Shown here: in pieces, positions 10,094-19,200 of the stretch
Position numbering within the stretch: position 1 is the first letter of the stretch
Layout of the letters: each line of letters starts with the position of its first letter
Assembly: GCA_030431475.1 (NCBI GenBank)
Contig: JAUIJD010000045.1
Location: 1 to 37,477, forward strand
DNA from: Verrucomicrobiia bacterium
GTDB lineage: Bacteria > Verrucomicrobiota > Verrucomicrobiia > Verrucomicrobiales > Akkermansiaceae
Reading direction: 5' to 3'
DNA length: 37,477 bases
Made by a program: the position numbers and the translations under genes
Notes under the pieces: generated by a model
What the model saw: the letters and a program-made list of their open reading frames with translations, nothing else
Told to the model about the DNA's origin: nothing
The model's database searches: none

Positions 10094-10596
10094 GCGGACA
10101 GATCGATCACCCGGCGCATCGGGATCATGTTCGAGTACTCGAAGCCGAACTTGCGGAAGAAGTTCTGCGACTCGGCGGAGATCTTGTCGGTGAGGATGGT
10201 GATCCGCAGGAAGTCCTTCTGGCGGGCGAAATCGACCACATGCTCGAGCAGTTTTCCCCCGAAGCCCTGACCGCGGTGGTCCGGGTGGATGATCACGTCC
10301 TCCATCTGGATCACGAAGCCCCCCATCGCGGTCGAAATCGTGAAGAGCAGGTTGACCATGCCGATGATGCGGTGGCCGTTCCGCAGCACGAAGATGCGCC
10401 CCCGCGACGGCTGCTCGAGGATCAGCGCCAGCCCGCGCTCCTGGGCCGCCGGGTCCGGCTGGTATTCGCCCTGCAGGCGGAACAGATCCATCACCAGCTC
10501 CACGAGTTCCGGCAGATCCTCGATCGTCGCCGGTTCCACTCTCGGCACATCGCTGACGGCGGATTTCCGAAGGGCGGCGGCGGCGGAGTCGGTCAT
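10090..10596 (-). CDS. GNAT-family N-acetyltransferase
   Basis: 168 aa. It shows the GNAT fold: the acetyl-CoA pyrophosphate loop HPDHRGQGFGGKLLEH at about 104-119, preceded by beta strands VIQMEDVIIHP, and the C-terminal FFRKFGFEYSNM typical of the last strand. It transfers an acetyl group from acetyl-CoA to an amine; the substrate is unknown. The ATG at 10596 is used because the family homology begins about 20 residues later and the frame upstream runs antisense through the rpmH promoter region. It is divergent from rpmH and coupled to the small membrane protein downstream. Confidence 0.88.
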   Translation of the reverse strand: MTDSAAAALRKSAVSDVPRVEPATIEDLPELVELVMDLFRLQGEYQPDPAAQERGLALILEQPSRGRIFVLRNGHRIIGMVNLLFTISTAMGGFVIQMEDVIIHPDHRGQGFGGKLLEHVVDFARQKDFLRITILTDKISAESQNFFRKFGFEYSNMIPMRRVIDLSA

Positions 10597-10606
10597 GACC
10601 TGCAGG

Positions 10607-10632
10607 GTGCCACGCCACCTCCGGGGTGGCAC
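10607..10632. other. Stem-loop upstream of the GNAT gene
   Basis: GTGCCAC and GTGGCAC form a 7-bp stem around a 12-base loop that can itself fold (CCACC/GGTGG). It lies between the divergent GNAT and rpmH genes, so it could be an operator or a leader structure. No binding protein can be named. Confidence 0.3.
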
Positions 10633-10687
10633 GTCCTTTTCGATCGGACGGGGCGAGATTTTTTGTAATTCCGGGTCGATTGGTGGA

Positions 10688-10715
10688 TTGACAAGGTCCG
10701 GCCGATCCCTAGAGT
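10688..10715 (+). promoter_or_regulatory. Promoter of the rpmH-rnpA-yidD-yidC cluster
   Basis: A perfect -35 TTGACA (10688-10693) and the -10 TAGAGT (10710-10715) are separated by 16 bases. The predicted start is near 10722, giving a leader of about 37 bases before rpmH. It is the best sigma-70 match in this part of the window and fits a strongly expressed ribosomal gene. Confidence 0.6.
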
Positions 10716-10758
10716 GCCCGCCCGCTCCGCTGCGGCGCGGCAACATTTCCATCCCGCC

Positions 10759-10944
10759 ATGAGTAAACGCACCTACCAGCCCTCCAAGCGTGTTCGCAAG
10801 CGTCAGCACGGATTCCGCGCCCGCATGGCGACCAAGGCCGGCCGCTCCATCCTGCGCAAGCGCCGCCAGAAAGGCCGCAAGCGCCTCCTGCCCAAGGGTG
10901 CCGAGCTGAAATACGAGCGGCACACCACGCAGCACGGCCGCTGA
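10759..10944 (+). CDS. rpmH: 50S ribosomal protein L34, with C-terminal extension
   Basis: 61 aa. The core ([20 protein letters not shown]...[16 protein letters not shown]) is classic L34, very basic, binding 23S rRNA. L34 is usually 44-47 residues. Here about 15 extra residues follow the core ([17 protein letters not shown]). The ATG at 10759 follows the C-rich leader TTTCCATCCCGCC with no SD; upstream in-frame codons give no L34-like sequence. It is the first gene of the conserved rpmH-rnpA-yidD-yidC group. Confidence 0.96.
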   Translation: MSKRTYQPSKRVRKRQHGFRARMATKAGRSILRKRRQKGRKRLLPKGAELKYERHTTQHGR

Positions 10945-10964
10945 CCGGCCGCCGCTTCCGGGCC

Positions 10965-11327
10965 ATGCGCCTCTCGCGGAAGCACAGCATGACCCGGAGG
11001 GACGAGTTCCTCAGGGTCCGCAGGAACGGCCGGGCGAAAGCCGGCCGTTTTGTCGTGTTGAGCACCCTCGAGGACCCCGATCTCGACCGCTTGATGGTCG
11101 GCATCATCACCACCCGCAAGATCGGCAAGGCCCACGACCGCAACCGGATCCGCCGCCGGATCCGGGCCATCATCAGCCGCCACGGCGACGCGCTGGTGGA
11201 TTCGCACCGGTTTCTCGTCACCATCCCCCGCCACGGCTGCGCCGGGGCGTCCTACGCCGAGCTCGAAAAAGACTGGCTCAAGCAGGCGCGCCGGCTGGCC
11301 CTGCTGCCGAAACCCGGCGACCCGTGA
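10965..11327 (+). CDS. rnpA: Ribonuclease P protein component
   Basis: 120 aa. It is the protein subunit that helps RNase P RNA bind and cleave pre-tRNA 5' leaders. The family signature is intact: [25 protein letters not shown], with the RNR block at about 59-67. The N-terminus ([18 protein letters not shown]) is a good match to the RnpA start. It begins 20 bases after rpmH and ends in a GTGA overlap with yidD. Confidence 0.95.
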   Translation: MRLSRKHSMTRRDEFLRVRRNGRAKAGRFVVLSTLEDPDLDRLMVGIITTRKIGKAHDRNRIRRRIRAIISRHGDALVDSHRFLVTIPRHGCAGASYAELEKDWLKQARRLALLPKPGDP

Positions 11328-11587
11328 CCTTCCTCATCCGCCTCGTGATCCGCTTCTACCAGCGGTTCCTCAATCCGGTGCTCCACGCGCTGGCCGGACC
11401 GCTCGCCGGATGCCGCTACCAGCCGAGTTGCTCGAACTACTTTCTTCAGGCGGTCGAGATCCACGGCCCGTGGAAAGGCTCGTGGCTCGGGATCCGCCGG
11501 ATTTTCCGCTGTCATCCGTGGGGCGGCCATGGTTATGACCCCGTGCCGCCGCGCCGGGGGGAGGAGACGCCACCCGCCGAAGACTGA
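11324..11587 (+). CDS. yidD: Membrane protein insertion efficiency factor YidD
   Basis: 87 aa. It is a small membrane-associated protein that assists YidC-dependent insertion. The motif [19 protein letters not shown] and the following [20 protein letters not shown] are the DUF37/YidD hallmarks, with all conserved Cys present. The start is GTG at 11324, overlapping the rnpA stop (GTGA), which fixes the start. Position between rnpA and yidC is the standard arrangement. Confidence 0.96.
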   Translation: MTFLIRLVIRFYQRFLNPVLHALAGPLAGCRYQPSCSNYFLQAVEIHGPWKGSWLGIRRIFRCHPWGGHGYDPVPPRRGEETPPAED

Positions 11588-11611
11588 GCGCGACCCCGAT
11601 TTTTCCCCATC

Positions 11612-13480
11612 ATGTACGACCGCAAGACCTGGATCGTCGTCGGCATCTGTGCCGTCCTGCTGGCCCTCAACCTGCACTTCGGCAAAAAGAACGCCGAAGC
11701 CGAGCGCACCCGGCTCGAGCAGGAGCGCCGGACCAACATCGAGCAGACACCGGCGACCGGCGACGGGGAGGCCCCCGTCGAACCCGGCATCCTCGAGGAG
11801 ATCGACCCGGAGCCCGAGCAGGTCGTCGAGGCCCGCCGGATCACGCTCGAGACCGACGAGGTCGTCTTCACCCTGACCAGCCTCGGTGGCGGCGTGGAAA
11901 CGGCCGAGCTGAAGCACGAGAAGGCGGTCATCGACAAGAACCGCAACGTCATCCTGAACCGCGGCGATTCGTCCGCGATCGGCGCCCTGTCGCAGGGGCC
12001 CGACGGCCTCGAGCGGGTCAACTACACCTACCTCGAGGACGAGTCGGAAGCGGGCCGCAAGGTCGTCTTCGCCGCCCGCCATCCCTCCGGCCTGATCGTC
12101 AAGAAAACCTGGTCGCTGGTCCCGTCCGAGAACCCCGGCGCCCCCTACCTGCTCGACTTCCAGCTCGACATCGCCAACGCCAAGGACGCCGGCGAACAGG
12201 TCCCGCTCGACCGCTTCAGCCTCTACCTCGGCCGGGCCCAGCCGCTTCACCGCGGAGAGACCCGCCTCACCCCCTCCAGCTTCTTCTGGCGCGCCGACGG
12301 CGACTTCGAGTTGATGAAGTCGAGCAAGTTCAAGGGCGGTTGGTTCTCCGACGACAAGTCGCTGATCGTCGAGTCCGTCGAAGGCCTCGAGTTCGCCGGC
12401 GTCTCGAACCAGTTCTTCGCCACCGTCCTCCGCCCGTCCGATCCGGCCAACGGCGGCGTCTGGGCGAAGCCGGTCGAGGTTGCGGTCGAGGACAGCGACG
12501 ACAAGGGCGTGGCGGTCCGCTCGGGATCGCTGCTGCCGGCGATCACCCTTTCGCCCGGTTCCGACCAGTCGCTGCGCTACCAGCTCTTCATGGGGCCCAA
12601 GGAGAACCGCATGCTCCGGGAGATGGGCGACGGCTGGGGCGACATCATCAACTACGGCTGGGCCATCATCGGCGTCTTCAGCTGGATCCTCAACTGGGGC
12701 CTCGTCCACATCCACGACCTCGTCGAGAAGATCTCGGGACCCTGGTCCTGGGGCATCGCCATCGTCGTCGTCACCCTCGTCGTCCGGACCCTGATGTGGC
12801 CGCTCTACGCCCGCTCGAACCGGACGATGAAGCGGATGTCGAAGCTCAAGCCGGAGATGGACCGGCTGAAGGAGAAATACCCCGACGATCCCGCCAAGAT
12901 GCAGCAGGAGGTGATGGGCCTGTACCGGAAGTACGGCATCAACCCCGTCGGCGGCTGCCTGCCGATGTTCGCGCAAATGCCCATCTTCTTCGGCTTCTAC
13001 CGCATGCTGCAGTACGCGGTGGAGTTGCGCGGCCACGGCTTCCTGTGGGTCGAGGACCTCTCGATGCCCGACACCGTCGCCACCATCGCCGGATTCCCGA
13101 TCAACATCCTGCCCATCATCATGGGCGTCTCGAGCTTCGCCCAGATGGCGATGATGCCGAACACCTCGGCCGACAAGACGCAGATGACCATCATGAAGCT
13201 GATGCCCATCATGTTCCTGGTCTTCTGCTACAACTTCGCCGCGGCGCTCGCGCTCTACTGGACCACCTCGAACCTGTTCTCCATCTTCCAGACTTGGCTG
13301 ACCAAGCGCATGCCCGAGCCGGAACTGAAGGAGAAGCAGGGCCCGCCGAAGAAGAGCTTCATGGAACGGATGGCCGAGGCCGCCGAGCAACAGCAGAAGA
13401 TGAAGCAGGCCCGCGGCCGGGTGGTCGAGGACGACCAACCCAAGCCGAAGAAACCGCGCGGCCCCCGCACCGGCGGCTGA
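11612..13480 (+). CDS. yidC: Membrane protein insertase YidC
   Basis: 622 aa, the long Gram-negative-type form. A first membrane helix (about 6-24) is followed by a large periplasmic domain (about 55-340). The conserved insertase core follows: WGIAIVVVTLVVRTLMWPL with the groove arginine R392, a cytoplasmic helical hairpin (MKRMSKLKPEMDRLKEKYP), and further membrane helices through NLFSIFQTW. It inserts inner-membrane proteins alone or with SecYEG. The tail is basic and Lys/Pro-rich (KPKKPRGPRTGG), as in family members that touch the ribosome. It starts 24 bases after yidD with leader TTTTTCCCCATC and no SD. Confidence 0.97.
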   Translation: MYDRKTWIVVGICAVLLALNLHFGKKNAEAERTRLEQERRTNIEQTPATGDGEAPVEPGILEEIDPEPEQVVEARRITLETDEVVFTLTSLGGGVETAELKHEKAVIDKNRNVILNRGDSSAIGALSQGPDGLERVNYTYLEDESEAGRKVVFAARHPSGLIVKKTWSLVPSENPGAPYLLDFQLDIANAKDAGEQVPLDRFSLYLGRAQPLHRGETRLTPSSFFWRADGDFELMKSSKFKGGWFSDDKSLIVESVEGLEFAGVSNQFFATVLRPSDPANGGVWAKPVEVAVEDSDDKGVAVRSGSLLPAITLSPGSDQSLRYQLFMGPKENRMLREMGDGWGDIINYGWAIIGVFSWILNWGLVHIHDLVEKISGPWSWGIAIVVVTLVVRTLMWPLYARSNRTMKRMSKLKPEMDRLKEKYPDDPAKMQQEVMGLYRKYGINPVGGCLPMFAQMPIFFGFYRMLQYAVELRGHGFLWVEDLSMPDTVATIAGFPINILPIIMGVSSFAQMAMMPNTSADKTQMTIMKLMPIMFLVFCYNFAAALALYWTTSNLFSIFQTWLTKRMPEPELKEKQGPPKKSFMERMAEAAEQQQKMKQARGRVVEDDQPKPKKPRGPRTGG

Positions 13481-13491
13481 CTTGACCCGCC

Positions 13492-14325
13492 ATGGCACAA
13501 CTCGGTGATTGGGCGGCCCTGCGGGTCATTCGGGAAAAGCCGCCCGGTCTGTTCCTCGACTCCGAAGGTGACGAGGGCGAGGTCCTGCTGCCGCGCCGCG
13601 AGATGCCGGACCGCTGGGAAGTCGGCGGCGCGATCGAGGTCTTCCTCTACACCGATTCGGAGGACCGCCCCGTCGCCACCACCCGGCGGCCGCACGTCAT
13701 GCCCGGCGAATTCGGCCCGCTGGAAGCCGTCGCTTCCACCCGCGTCGGCACCTTCCTCGACTGGGGTCTGCCCAAGGACCTGTTGCTGCCCTTCGGCGAG
13801 CAGCGCGACCGCTGCGAGGTCGGTCGGCGCTACGTCGTGCACGTTCACGTCGATCCGGAAAGCGAACGCATCGTCGCCAGCCGCCGGCTGTCCCGGCACT
13901 TCAGCCGCGAGGCGCCCGACTACCAACCCGGCGACAAGGTCGATCTGCTCATCTACGGCAAGACCGAGCTCGGCTACAAGGCCATCGTCGACGGCCGTCA
14001 CGGCGGCCTGCTCTTCGCCAACGAGACCTTCCGCCGCCTGCGCCACGGCGAGCGCACCGAGGGCTACATCAAGGAGGTCCGCTCCGACGGAAAGATCGAC
14101 CTTTCCCTCGAAGCCCCGGGACGTCGCCGCATCGACGAACTCGAGGCCCGGATCGAGAAAGAACTCCGGCAGCGGGGCGGCTTCTGGGAACTCTGCGACT
14201 CCAGCCCCGCCGACCTCATCCACCACGAACTCGGCGTGAGCAAAAAGGCCTTCAAGCAGGCCACCGGCGCCCTCTTCCGCAAGCGCCGGATCGTCATCGA
14301 GGACGACGGCATCCGGCTGGCGTAG
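13492..14325 (+). CDS. cvfB: CvfB-like S1 RNA-binding protein
   Basis: 277 aa. It is built of S1-type OB folds in tandem (about 1-65, 70-135 and 145-210; the second has GTFLDWGLPKDLLLPF, the third YKAIVDGRHGGLLFANE) and a C-terminal winged-helix domain (ELCDSSPADLIHHELGVSKKAFKQATGALFRKRRI). This is the YitL/CvfB order. Family members bind RNA and affect expression of many genes. It begins 11 bases after yidC, so it is probably co-transcribed, and it is convergent with the next gene. Confidence 0.9.
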   Translation: MAQLGDWAALRVIREKPPGLFLDSEGDEGEVLLPRREMPDRWEVGGAIEVFLYTDSEDRPVATTRRPHVMPGEFGPLEAVASTRVGTFLDWGLPKDLLLPFGEQRDRCEVGRRYVVHVHVDPESERIVASRRLSRHFSREAPDYQPGDKVDLLIYGKTELGYKAIVDGRHGGLLFANETFRRLRHGERTEGYIKEVRSDGKIDLSLEAPGRRRIDELEARIEKELRQRGGFWELCDSSPADLIHHELGVSKKAFKQATGALFRKRRIVIEDDGIRLA

Positions 14326-14332
14326 TCGCCGC

Positions 14333-15148
14333 TCAGTAGGAAGCCGCCGGCACCTCCTCCGGCCCGTGGGGTCGTGACTCCCGCCGAGGGGACTTCCACC
14401 CCCAGAGCAGCCCGCCCAGCAGCGCACCCACCACCCGGCCGATGTCCCGCCGGCGGTCGAGGTCGGGGGAAACGGGGACCATCGCTTCCACCGGAGCTAC
14501 GACCACCGTTCTCGCCGGTGCCGGCGCCGCCGCATCGTGCACCGCCAGCTCCCTCTCGATCTCCGCGATCTCCCCCTCGACGCGTTCCCACTCGCCCTCC
14601 CACTCGGCGAGCGATCGGCGGAGTTCCCCGGGGCGCGCCGCATAGGCCTCAAGTTCGGAAACCGAGGCCGTTGGGCCGGGAACCGAAAGGTCACGCAGCG
14701 CCTCGCGAACGCTCGAGATCTCGCCCTTGATCATGTCGCGGGCACGGGCGAGCTGCCGCGACTTGCGAACCAAAGTCACCGGGGCCGACTCCACCTCGGC
14801 TTCGGCGAGCGCTTCGGCGATCCGAAAGGCATCCCAGCCCGACGGCGCGCGAACTTCGATCACGTAGTGCTCCGGCCGATCCCCGGGCAACGCCCGGTAG
14901 GAGCCCATCACGCGCTGGACGGCCGCCGACTCCTCGGCATCCCAGAGAGTGGCGAGGTCGAGGTGCTCGACGACCCACTCCGCCGATTCCTTGCGAAGCT
15001 CCGGCAAGGCGTTCGGCACCCCGGCCTCCATGACCACTCGCGAGGCATACCGCTTCGGCGCCCAGTAGGCGCTCACAATGCCCAGAAATCCCACGACAAA
15101 GCTCCCCACCACGGCATAGAGCGGTAGCAACCAGAAAACCCGTTTCAC
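14333..15148 (-). CDS. Wzz-like membrane protein with coiled coil
   Basis: 271 aa with a GTG start. The layout resembles polysaccharide chain-length determinants (Wzz): an N-terminal membrane helix at about 5-28, a periplasmic region with long charged helices (RRSLAEWEGEWERVEGEIAEIERELAV), and a second hydrophobic segment near the C-terminus (RVVGALLGGLLWGW). The early block ASRVVMEAG fits the Wzz N-terminal strand. No kinase domain follows and no polysaccharide genes are adjacent, so a role in polymer length control is only a suggestion. It ends 7 bases from convergent cvfB. Confidence 0.65.
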   Translation of the reverse strand: MKRVFWLLPLYAVVGSFVVGFLGIVSAYWAPKRYASRVVMEAGVPNALPELRKESAEWVVEHLDLATLWDAEESAAVQRVMGSYRALPGDRPEHYVIEVRAPSGWDAFRIAEALAEAEVESAPVTLVRKSRQLARARDMIKGEISSVREALRDLSVPGPTASVSELEAYAARPGELRRSLAEWEGEWERVEGEIAEIERELAVHDAAAPAPARTVVVAPVEAMVPVSPDLDRRRDIGRVVGALLGGLLWGWKSPRRESRPHGPEEVPAASY

Positions 15149-15191
15149 ACCTTAGCGTGTCGGATCTCCTTGCCCGCGGCAATCCCGGAAC

Positions 15192-16187
15192 TCAGCCCGC
15201 CGTCCAGCTGTTCAGCACCATCGCGTAGTTGCCGCGTTCGATCGCCTCCGGGTCGGGGGCGTTCTGGTGGCTCATGCACCCGCGCAGTTGGGCGAGGTCG
15301 CTGTATTCGTGCTCGGAAAGCCACTCGCGCACGCCGTCGAGCAGCTCGCGCAGGTGATGCGGCCCGTGCTGCAGCAGCCCCGAGACGGTCTGCACGGTCG
15401 TCGCGCCGGCCATCAGGCCCTTGATCACGTCGGTGGCCGAATGCACGCCGCCGCTCAGCGACATCTCGAGATTGGTGCGACCGTGCAGGATGGCGAGCCA
15501 GCGCAGGCGGAGATTGAGCTCCGAGGCATCGGAAAGTCTCAGCGTGGGCTCGGCCCGCAGCTCCTCGATGTCGATGTCGGGCTGATAGAAGCGGTTGAAA
15601 AGCACCACCGCCTGCACGCCGATCGCCTCGAGCTGGCTGACAAAATGGGGGATCGAGGTGAAGAACGGCGGCAGCTTGACCGACACCGGAATGTCGACTT
15701 CGTCGTGGGCGGTGCGGACCGAGGCCAGCAGGCGCTCCTCGACCTCGCCGGCACTCATCTGCGGGTCGGAGGCGAGATGGTAGAGGTTGATCTCGAGCGC
15801 GTCGGCGCCGGCCGCCGCGATCAGCTTCGGATACTCGCGCCAGCCATCGGGACTGATGCCGTTGACCGAGGCGATCACCGGGATGTCGACCGCCGCCTTG
15901 AGGTGGGTCACGCGGGACAGGTAGTCGTCGGGCCCGAGGCGATAGTCCTCCGGCTCCGGCAGGTAGCTCAAGGCCTCGGCAAAGCTGTCCTCGGCCTCAT
16001 CGATCGCGGCGAAGGCGGCCCGCTGCTCCCTCACGATCTGCTCTTCGAAGAGCGAGTTCATGATCAGGCAGGGAGCCCCCGAGTCCTCGAGTTGGCGGGC
16101 CTGCGGGACTTCGCCGGTGAGCGGGCCGGCTCCGGGAATGATCGGATGGGCAAGCTCGAGCCCGAGGTAGTTGGTTTGCAGATTCAT
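15192..16187 (-). CDS. Dihydroorotate dehydrogenase-like flavoprotein paired with PFOR
   Basis: 331 aa. It is a TIM-barrel FMN protein related to dihydroorotate dehydrogenase. Visible family parts are the N-terminus LGLELAHPIIPGAGPLTG, PVIASVNGISPDGW, IPVSVKLPPFF, and the C-terminal phosphate-binding SGGVHSATDVIKGLMAGATTVQ. The PyrD signature around the catalytic loop (NxSCPN) is replaced by INLYHL, so it is probably not the pyrimidine enzyme. It lies 17 bases downstream of nifJ in the same direction; this pairing recurs in other bacteria and suggests a redox role linked to pyruvate oxidation. AAGGAA lies upstream but is too far for a good SD. Confidence 0.85.
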   Translation of the reverse strand: MNLQTNYLGLELAHPIIPGAGPLTGEVPQARQLEDSGAPCLIMNSLFEEQIVREQRAAFAAIDEAEDSFAEALSYLPEPEDYRLGPDDYLSRVTHLKAAVDIPVIASVNGISPDGWREYPKLIAAAGADALEINLYHLASDPQMSAGEVEERLLASVRTAHDEVDIPVSVKLPPFFTSIPHFVSQLEAIGVQAVVLFNRFYQPDIDIEELRAEPTLRLSDASELNLRLRWLAILHGRTNLEMSLSGGVHSATDVIKGLMAGATTVQTVSGLLQHGPHHLRELLDGVREWLSEHEYSDLAQLRGCMSHQNAPDPEAIERGNYAMVLNSWTAG

Positions 16188-16204
16188 GGCGGGATGCGTT
16201 CCTT

Positions 16205-19200
16205 TCAGTCTTCGGAGGAGGTGGTGGCGGCGGCGTCCGCCGGGAAATGGATCGAAGCCATCTGCTCGAGCAGCTTCCAGCGGTGGGTCGCGCTTTCCTG
16301 CGCCTCCTCGGCGAGCACCTTGAAGCGCTCGGGATTCATCTTCTCGATCATCCGGAAGCGCGTCTCGTTGCGCATGAAGTCGGCCGTCTTCACCTTCGGC
16401 TCCTTCGAGTCGAGGATGAGCGGCGGCTGGCCCTCGTCGACCCGGCGCGGGTCGTAGCGGAACAGCGTCCACAGGCCGGAGTTCACCAGCAGCTTCTGCT
16501 GCTCCATGCCGAGCGACAGGTCGAAGCCGTGCGCGATGCAGTGGCTGTAGGCGATGACCAGCGACGGCCCCGGCCAGCTCTCGGCCTCGCGCAGGGCCTT
16601 GACCACCTGGCTGTCCTTCGCACCCATCGCCACGCGGGCGACGTAGACGTTGCCATACTGCATGGCCATCAGCCCGAGTTCCTTCGGCGCGCTGCCCTTG
16701 CCGCTCGCCGCGAACTTCGCCGCGGCGCCGATCGGCGTGGCCTTCGAGGCCTGGCCGCCGGTGTTGGAATAGACCTGGGTGTCGAGCACCAGCACGTTGA
16801 CGTCGCGGCCCTGCGCCAGCACGTGGTCGAGACCGCCGTAGCCGATGTCGTAGGCCCAGCCGTCACCGCCGACGATCCACACCGACTTCTTCACCAGGTA
16901 GTCGGCGAGTTCCTTCAGCGTGACCGCCTCCTTGCCGGAGCAGTGGGCGAGCTTTTCGCGAAGCGCGACGACCCGGGCGCGTTGCGACTCGATGCCGGCT
17001 TCGTCCGATTGGTCGGCGTCGAGGATCTCGCCGACGAGATTTTCGCCGATCTCCGGCGCGAGCTTGGCCAGCAGAACCTGGGCGAACTCCGTCTTCTGAT
17101 CGACCGCGAAGCGCATGCCGAAGCCGAACTCCGCATTGTCCTCGAACAACGAGTTGGCCCAGGCCGGGCCGCGGCCGTCGCCGTTCTGCGCGTAGGGTGT
17201 GGTCGGCAGGTTGCCGCCGTAGATGGACGAGCAGCCGGTCGCGTTGGCGATCATCGCGCGATCGCCGAAGAGCTGGCTGACCAGCTTGACGTAGGGCGTT
17301 TCGCCGCAGCCGGCGCAGGCGCCGGAGTACTCGAAGAGCGGCCGCAGGAACTGCGAGGACTTCACCTCGCCGTGGTTGAGCTTCGAGCGGTCGGGATCGG
17401 GGATGGTGTTGAGGAAGAAGTCGTAGTTCTCCCTTTCCGCGGCGCGGAGATCCTCGAGCGGCGTCATGTTGATCGCCTTGAGCTTGGGCTCGGCGCGGTT
17501 CTTCGCCGGGCAGACCGTCACGCACAGCTTGCAGCCGGTGCAGTCCTCGGGGGCGACCTGGATGGTGTAGCCCGAGCCCTTGAAATCACGCATCTTGAAG
17601 TCGGCCGACTTGAAGGTCGGCGGGGCGCTCTCGAGCACGTCCTTGTCGTAGAACTTCGCGCGGATCGCGGCGTGCGGACAGACCATCACGCACTTGTTGC
17701 ACTGGATGCAGACGTCCGGATCCCAGGCCGGGATCTCGCGGGCGATGGCGCGCTTCTCCCACTTGGTGGTGTCGGTCGGCCACACGCCGTCGACGGGGAA
17801 AGCCGACACCGGCAGCAGGTCGCCCTTGCCCTCCATCATCACGGCGGTCACCCGCTTGATGAAATCGGGCGCGTCTTCCGGCACGGTCGCGGCCCGCGGC
17901 TCGCCCTCGAGCGTGCCGGGAATCGGCACCTCGTGCATGTGCTGCAGGGCCATGTCGACCGCCGCGAAGTTGCGGCGCACGATCTCGTCGCCCTTCTTCG
18001 AGTAGGTCTTCTTGATCGCCTCCTGGATCTTGGCGATGGCCTCGTCGCGAGGGAGCACGCCGGAAAGCGCGAAGAAGCAGGTCTGCATCACGGTGTTGAT
18101 CCGGCCGCCCATGCCGGCCTCGCGGGCCACCGAGAAGGCGTCGATGGTGTGGACCTTGAGCTTCTTCTCGACGATCGCCTGGCGCGCTTCGAGCGGCAGC
18201 TTGTCCCACAGCTTGTCCGGCGCGTAGGCGGCGTTGAGCAGGACGGTCGCGCCCTCCATCGCCGATTCGAGGACGTCGAATTTCTCCAGGAACCCGAACT
18301 GGTGGCAGGCGACGAAGCTGGCGCTGCTCACCAGGTAGGGCGCGCGGATCCGGTCGGGGCCGAAGCGCAGGTGCGAAACGGTCACGCCGCCGGACTTCTT
18401 CGAGTCGAAGACGAAGTAGCCCTGCGCGTAGTTGTCGGTCCCCTCGCCGATGATCTTGATCGAGTTGCGGTTGGCGCCGACGGTGCCGTCCGAGCCGAGG
18501 CCCCAGAAGACGGCGCGCACGACCGTGTCGGGCTCGATCGAGAACGCCGGATCGTAGTCGAGCGAGAGGTGGGTGATGTCGTCCTCGATGCCGACGGTGA
18601 AGCGGCGCTTCGGCTCGGGCTTGCCGAGCTCGTCGACCACCGCCTTGACCATCGCGGGCGCGAATTCCTTCGAGGAAATCCCGTAGCGGCCGCCGATCAC
18701 GCGCGGCATGTCGAAGGGCAGGCGTCCGGTGTCGCGGGCCTCGTTGAGCGCGGCGACGATGTCGAGATACAGCGGCTCGGCCGGCGCGCCGGGCTCCTTG
18801 GTGCGGTCGAGCACGGCGATGGATTTCACCGTCTGCGGCAGCGCGGCGAGCAGCGCGGCTTCGTCGAAGGGACGGTAGAGCCGCACGCGGATCACGCCGA
18901 CCTTCTCGCCCTGGGCGGCGAGGTATTTCACGGTCTCATCGACCGTTTCCCCACCCGAGGCCATCACGATGAGCACCTTCTCCGCCTCGGGATCGCCGGT
19001 GTAGTCGAAGAGCGAGTATTTGCGGCCGGTGAGCTCGGCGAACTTGTCGAAGGCCGCCTGCACCTGGCCGGGCACGGCAGTGTAGAAGTTGTTCGAGGCT
19101 TCGCGCGCCTGGAAATGCCCGTCGGGATTCATCGCCGTACCGCGCACGCTGGGTGCGTCGGGCGTCAGCGCGCGCCGGTAGAAGGCGTGGCGAGCCTCGT

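Noticed and set aside
10597-10760. Possible replication origin near rpmH-rnpA
   Set aside because: No dnaA gene, DnaA boxes or AT-rich unwinding region are visible; the rpmH cluster alone is not enough.
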